Positions 24,207 to 26,535 of a stretch of 26,535 nt of DNA are shown here, piece after piece. The first letter of the stretch is position 1; every line of letters starts with the position of its first letter. The DNA comes from UBA660 sp046704245. GTDB taxonomy: Bacteria > Bacillota_I > Bacilli_A > RF39 > UBA660. The notes beneath the pieces were generated by a model. The model was not told the origin of the DNA. It ran no database searches and worked only from the letters and a program-made list of their open reading frames with translations. The stretch is from contig JBJKSD010000011.1 of NCBI GenBank assembly GCA_046704245.1, positions 1 through 26,535 on the forward strand, read 5' to 3'. The position numbers were made by a program, and so were the translations under genes.

Positions 24207-24959
24207 ATGCAACATATAATAAGAATTAAAAACCTATCCAAACATTATCATACTAAAGAAGGTGAAATTTCAGCGGTCGAAGATTTTTCATTAACTGTAG
24301 ATCAGGGTGAATTTATTGCCATAGTTGGTCCATCCGGATGTGGCAAATCAACTATTTTATCAATATTATGTGGATTAGAAAAACAATCAAGTGGGAGTAT
24401 CGAATATAATGGCTACGCTAAACCAGTTATTGGCTATATGTTACAACAAGATACTCTCTTTCCATGGCGTACCATTCTATCTAACTGTCTACTGGGTCTA
24501 GAAATAACTAAACAATTAACACCAGAAAAAAAACAAGAAGTATTAAACATCCTTGAAAAATATGGCTTAAAAGGATTTGCAAACCATTATCCTAATTCAT
24601 TATCAGGAGGTATGCGCCAAAGAGTAGCATTAATTAGAACATTAGCTACTAATCCTAACCTGCTTTTACTAGATGAACCGTTTAGTGCTCTGGATTACCA
24701 AGCTCGATTAGCGGTGAGTGATGATGTGTATCGAATAATTAGAAAAGAAGGCAAGACTGTTATTATGGTTACTCATGATTTAGCAGAAGCTATTAGTATG
24801 GCTGATCGAATTATAGTATTATCAAAAAGACCAGCAGTTATTAAGAATATCTATGATATTAAGTTGAGTACTAACAGTAATCCAATTGAAAATAGAAAAG
24901 CTAAAGAATTTGCAGGTTATTATGAAAAAATATGGAAGGATTTAGATATCCATGTCTAG
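24207..24959 (+). CDS. ABC transporter ATP-binding protein (SsuB/TauB/ThiZ type)
   Basis: A 250-residue ATPase that powers the importer. It has every canonical motif: Walker A GPSGCGKST (41-49), Q-loop MLQQDTLFPWR (79-89), signature LSGGMRQ (133-139), Walker B LLLLDEP (153-159) and the switch His in VTHD (H191). The ATG comes one base after the binding-protein stop codon and has no clear Shine-Dalgarno site, so translation is probably coupled. It overlaps the permease gene by 8 bases. It belongs to the nitrate/sulfonate/thiamine-precursor family of ATPases. Confidence 0.93.
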   Translation: MQHIIRIKNLSKHYHTKEGEISAVEDFSLTVDQGEFIAIVGPSGCGKSTILSILCGLEKQSSGSIEYNGYAKPVIGYMLQQDTLFPWRTILSNCLLGLEITKQLTPEKKQEVLNILEKYGLKGFANHYPNSLSGGMRQRVALIRTLATNPNLLLLDEPFSALDYQARLAVSDDVYRIIRKEGKTVIMVTHDLAEAISMADRIIVLSKRPAVIKNIYDIKLSTNSNPIENRKAKEFAGYYEKIWKDLDIHV

Positions 24960-25746
24960 CCAAGCACAACTTCAATATTTAAGACGTATTAAAATAAGAC
25001 AACGATTAATAACCATAACTCAAATTGCTATCTTTATAATATTTATAGGTGTTTGGGAATTACTCGCTCGATTACAAATTACTAATACTTTTCTAACTTC
25101 AAGTCCTTCTAATGTCATAAATACGCTCGTAAAGTTATATCAAACACATGAATTATTTTATAACATCTATGTAACTATTTATGAAACTTTTATTAGTTTC
25201 TCTCTAGCTGCTCTTATCGGTCTAATACTAGCCTCATTATTCTGGTGGTTTGATTTCCTTGCTAAAGTAGCTAATCCGTATTTAACTGTATTAAACAGTT
25301 TACCTAAGATAGCTCTTGGTCCAATTATCATAATATGGGCTGGTGCTAACACTAATTCTATTATTGTTATGGCTTTATTAATAGCTACCTTTATCTCTAT
25401 AATTAATTTTTATGATAGTTTTATTAATGCTGATCAAAATAAAATCCAATTACTTAAATCATTTAAAGCAAGCCGTAAGGATATTTTTATAAAAGCTATT
25501 TTACCTGGTAGTTTACCTAGTATAATTAATACTTTAAAAATAAATATTAGTTTATCATTAATTGGTGTTACTATGGGGGAATTTCTCGTTTCTAAAAAAG
25601 GTATTGGCTATTTAATCATGTATGGTTCTCAAGTATTTAATTTAAATTTAGTTATTACTGGTATAATATTACTAGCCATTGTAGCTTATGTGATGTATTA
25701 TATAATTTCATATATTGAAAAAGAGATAGTAAAAATAAGTAGTTAA
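24952..25746 (+). CDS. ABC transporter permease (BPD_transp_1 family)
   Basis: A 264-residue integral membrane permease. Six or so helices are predicted (from about residue 20: ITQIAIFIIFIGVWELLA). The EAA-type cytoplasmic loop that contacts the ATPase lies in SFKASRKDIFIKAILPGSLPS (about 176-196). The FLVSKKGIGYLI segment matches SsuC/TauC-like permeases. It starts inside the end of the ATPase gene and is the last gene of the operon. Its stop codon forms the loop of the following terminator. Confidence 0.92.
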   Translation: MSSQAQLQYLRRIKIRQRLITITQIAIFIIFIGVWELLARLQITNTFLTSSPSNVINTLVKLYQTHELFYNIYVTIYETFISFSLAALIGLILASLFWWFDFLAKVANPYLTVLNSLPKIALGPIIIIWAGANTNSIIVMALLIATFISIINFYDSFINADQNKIQLLKSFKASRKDIFIKAILPGSLPSIINTLKINISLSLIGVTMGEFLVSKKGIGYLIMYGSQVFNLNLVITGIILLAIVAYVMYYIISYIEKEIVKISS

Positions 25747-25762
25747 ACTACTTATTTTTTAT
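25733..25762 (+). terminator. Intrinsic terminator of the ABC operon
   Basis: An 11-bp stem AAATAAGTAGT whose 3-base loop is the permease stop codon, followed by a T-run. Confidence 0.85.
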
Positions 25763-25793
25763 ATAAAAAGAATCCATAATAAATGGATTCTTT
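25763..25793 (-). terminator. Intrinsic terminator of the FxLYD lipoprotein gene
   Basis: An 11-bp stem AAAGAATCCAT with a 5-base loop. On the minus strand it ends in CTTTTTATAT. It is separate from the plus-strand terminator next to it. Confidence 0.7.
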
Positions 25794-25819
25794 AACTGAA
25801 TATCCTACATTCTATTATT

Positions 25820-26245
25820 CTACGATTCCTTCAAATTTTCTACTACGACTTCGAAGAAATTGACTGTAGTATAATCTCCCATGATATCTATACTAATGTC
25901 AGTAGATGCTTTGGATTTTAAGTTCTCTACTACCTTATCAACTTTGCCTAGTATTAGACCAGCTGTATTTTTCATGTAGAGCACTGCTTTAAAACTTAGA
26001 GTTTTAGATCCAGTGTTTGTCACCTTGGCACTAACCTTATTGGTAGCTCCAAAAGCGGTTATTTTAATGTTTGTAAACTCTAAATCTCCTTGTTTTGTTT
26101 TAGTTATATCATCTACTTGTTTCTCAATTGGTGTCTGTTCCTGTTCTTTAGCTTTATCTTTTTTCTTTGGTTCTGCTTTCTTTCCACACCCTACTAACGA
26201 TAATATCATTATTAGTGCTAAGAAAATTCTTAATGATTTTTTCAT
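25820..26245 (-). CDS. Small lipoprotein with an FxLYD-like domain
   Basis: A 141-residue lipoprotein. The signal peptide MKKSLRIFLALIMILSLVG ends in a lipobox with Cys20. A charged linker of Lys and Glu (about 21-42) is followed by a small beta domain with KVSAKVTNTGSKTLSFKAVLYMKNTAGLILG, which resembles FxLYD domains. Those domains are common in Gram-positive lipoproteins and have no fixed function. AAGGAG lies 6 bases before the ATG and starts right after the stop codon of the upstream GLUG gene, so the two are probably co-transcribed. The domain name is by pattern only. Confidence 0.8.
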   Translation of the reverse strand: MKKSLRIFLALIMILSLVGCGKKAEPKKKDKAKEQEQTPIEKQVDDITKTKQGDLEFTNIKITAFGATNKVSAKVTNTGSKTLSFKAVLYMKNTAGLILGKVDKVVENLKSKASTDISIDIMGDYTTVNFFEVVVENLKES

Positions 26246-26258
26246 ATCTTTCTCCTTT

Positions 26259-26535
26259 CTATATTCCTCTTAATGTAGGATAATTTCCACTACTTATAGT
26301 CCATATATTTATAAAATCCCATCCAGTAAAGGTTGATTGTGTTTGCATTTCCACAGTTGTCTTACCAATGCCGTAAGAGGATGTAGTGATACCAGAGGCT
26401 TCCTTATCCCAATAAATATTACTTTGTGTTCCACCTAAATAATACCCTATTAGCGCTCCTATATAAGTGCCTCCTGAATTGTTTATCTTCGCTATGCTAT
26501 ATCCATTTGTTATATTTGCATATTGTCTTCCTACT
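26259..26535 (-). CDS. C-terminal end of a GLUG-type surface protein (5' part outside window)
   Basis: The last 91 codons of a larger gene that enters from the right edge. The frame reads VGRQYANITNGYSIAKIN, then GGTYIGALIGYYLGG, then NIYWDKEASGIT, KTTVEMQTQSTFTGWDF, IWTISSGNYPTLRGI and stop. This series of a GLUG-like turn, YWDxExSG, and FTGWDF..WTI..YPTLRG is typical of the end of a GLUG-repeat beta-helix in secreted adhesin-like proteins. Its codon choice (GGC, GCC, AAG, GCG) looks less AT-biased than most genes here. The 13-base gap to the lipoprotein gene suggests one operon. The true length and signal peptide cannot be seen. Confidence 0.75.
   Translation of the reverse strand, partial: VGRQYANITNGYSIAKINNSGGTYIGALIGYYLGGTQSNIYWDKEASGITTSSYGIGKTTVEMQTQSTFTGWDFINIWTISSGNYPTLRGI

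Noticed and set aside
1..26535. TGA read as Trp (translation table 4)
   Set aside because: No in-frame TGA was found in the sampled genes and all Trp codons checked are TGG, so there is no positive evidence.

Overview
This is an AT-rich, densely coded window from a low-GC Gram-positive bacterium. The gene content is Bacilli-like: pcrA, ligA and a CamS-type lipoprotein lie close together, as in Bacillus, and there are LTA synthase, LCP, PASTA and TarI-type genes. Shine-Dalgarno sites (AGGAGG, AGGTGA) are strong. Every Trp codon I checked is TGG, and all 18 visible stop codons are TAA or TAG. An uncultured gut Bacilli lineage near the RF39 or Mollicutes-adjacent groups would fit, but that placement is inference.

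Left part (1-9100) is cell-envelope genes. It holds a partial TarI-type cytidylyltransferase (minus), a three-helix membrane protein with about six PASTA-like modules (plus), a 1239-residue secreted autolysin with both glucosaminidase and amidase domains (minus), and an LCP-family wall-polymer ligase with PASTA-like modules at its C-terminus (plus). Between the PASTA gene and the autolysin gene lies the only long gene-free stretch, about 500 bp. It carries four tandem units on the minus strand. Each unit has an AT-rich palindromic box, usually a -10-like hexamer, a predicted start at or near a first hairpin, and a GC-rich second hairpin with a T-run. These look like four small RNA genes of about 59-70 nt, and they are the most unusual thing in the window.

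Middle part (9101-15430) holds two minus-strand operons. One is an LTA synthase followed by a small anchored protein. The other is a small anchored protein, then a receptor with two solute-binding-like domains and a degenerate GGDEF domain, then a YihY/BrkB membrane protein. A structured 3' trailer and terminator separate the operons.

Right-middle part (15528-23095) is a minus-strand block: pcrA, galU/gtaB, ligA, a serine hydrolase with its own near-consensus promoter, and a CamS lipoprotein. GalU product (UDP-glucose) could feed the glycolipid anchor of lipoteichoic acid, which links this block to the envelope genes.

Right end: a plus-strand ABC importer operon (NMT1/THI5-like binding protein, ATPase, permease), with an operator-like dyad between it and pcrA. 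Then, on the minus strand, the C-terminal end of a GLUG-type surface protein followed by an FxLYD-like lipoprotein. No tRNA, rRNA, CRISPR array, transposase or phage gene is visible.
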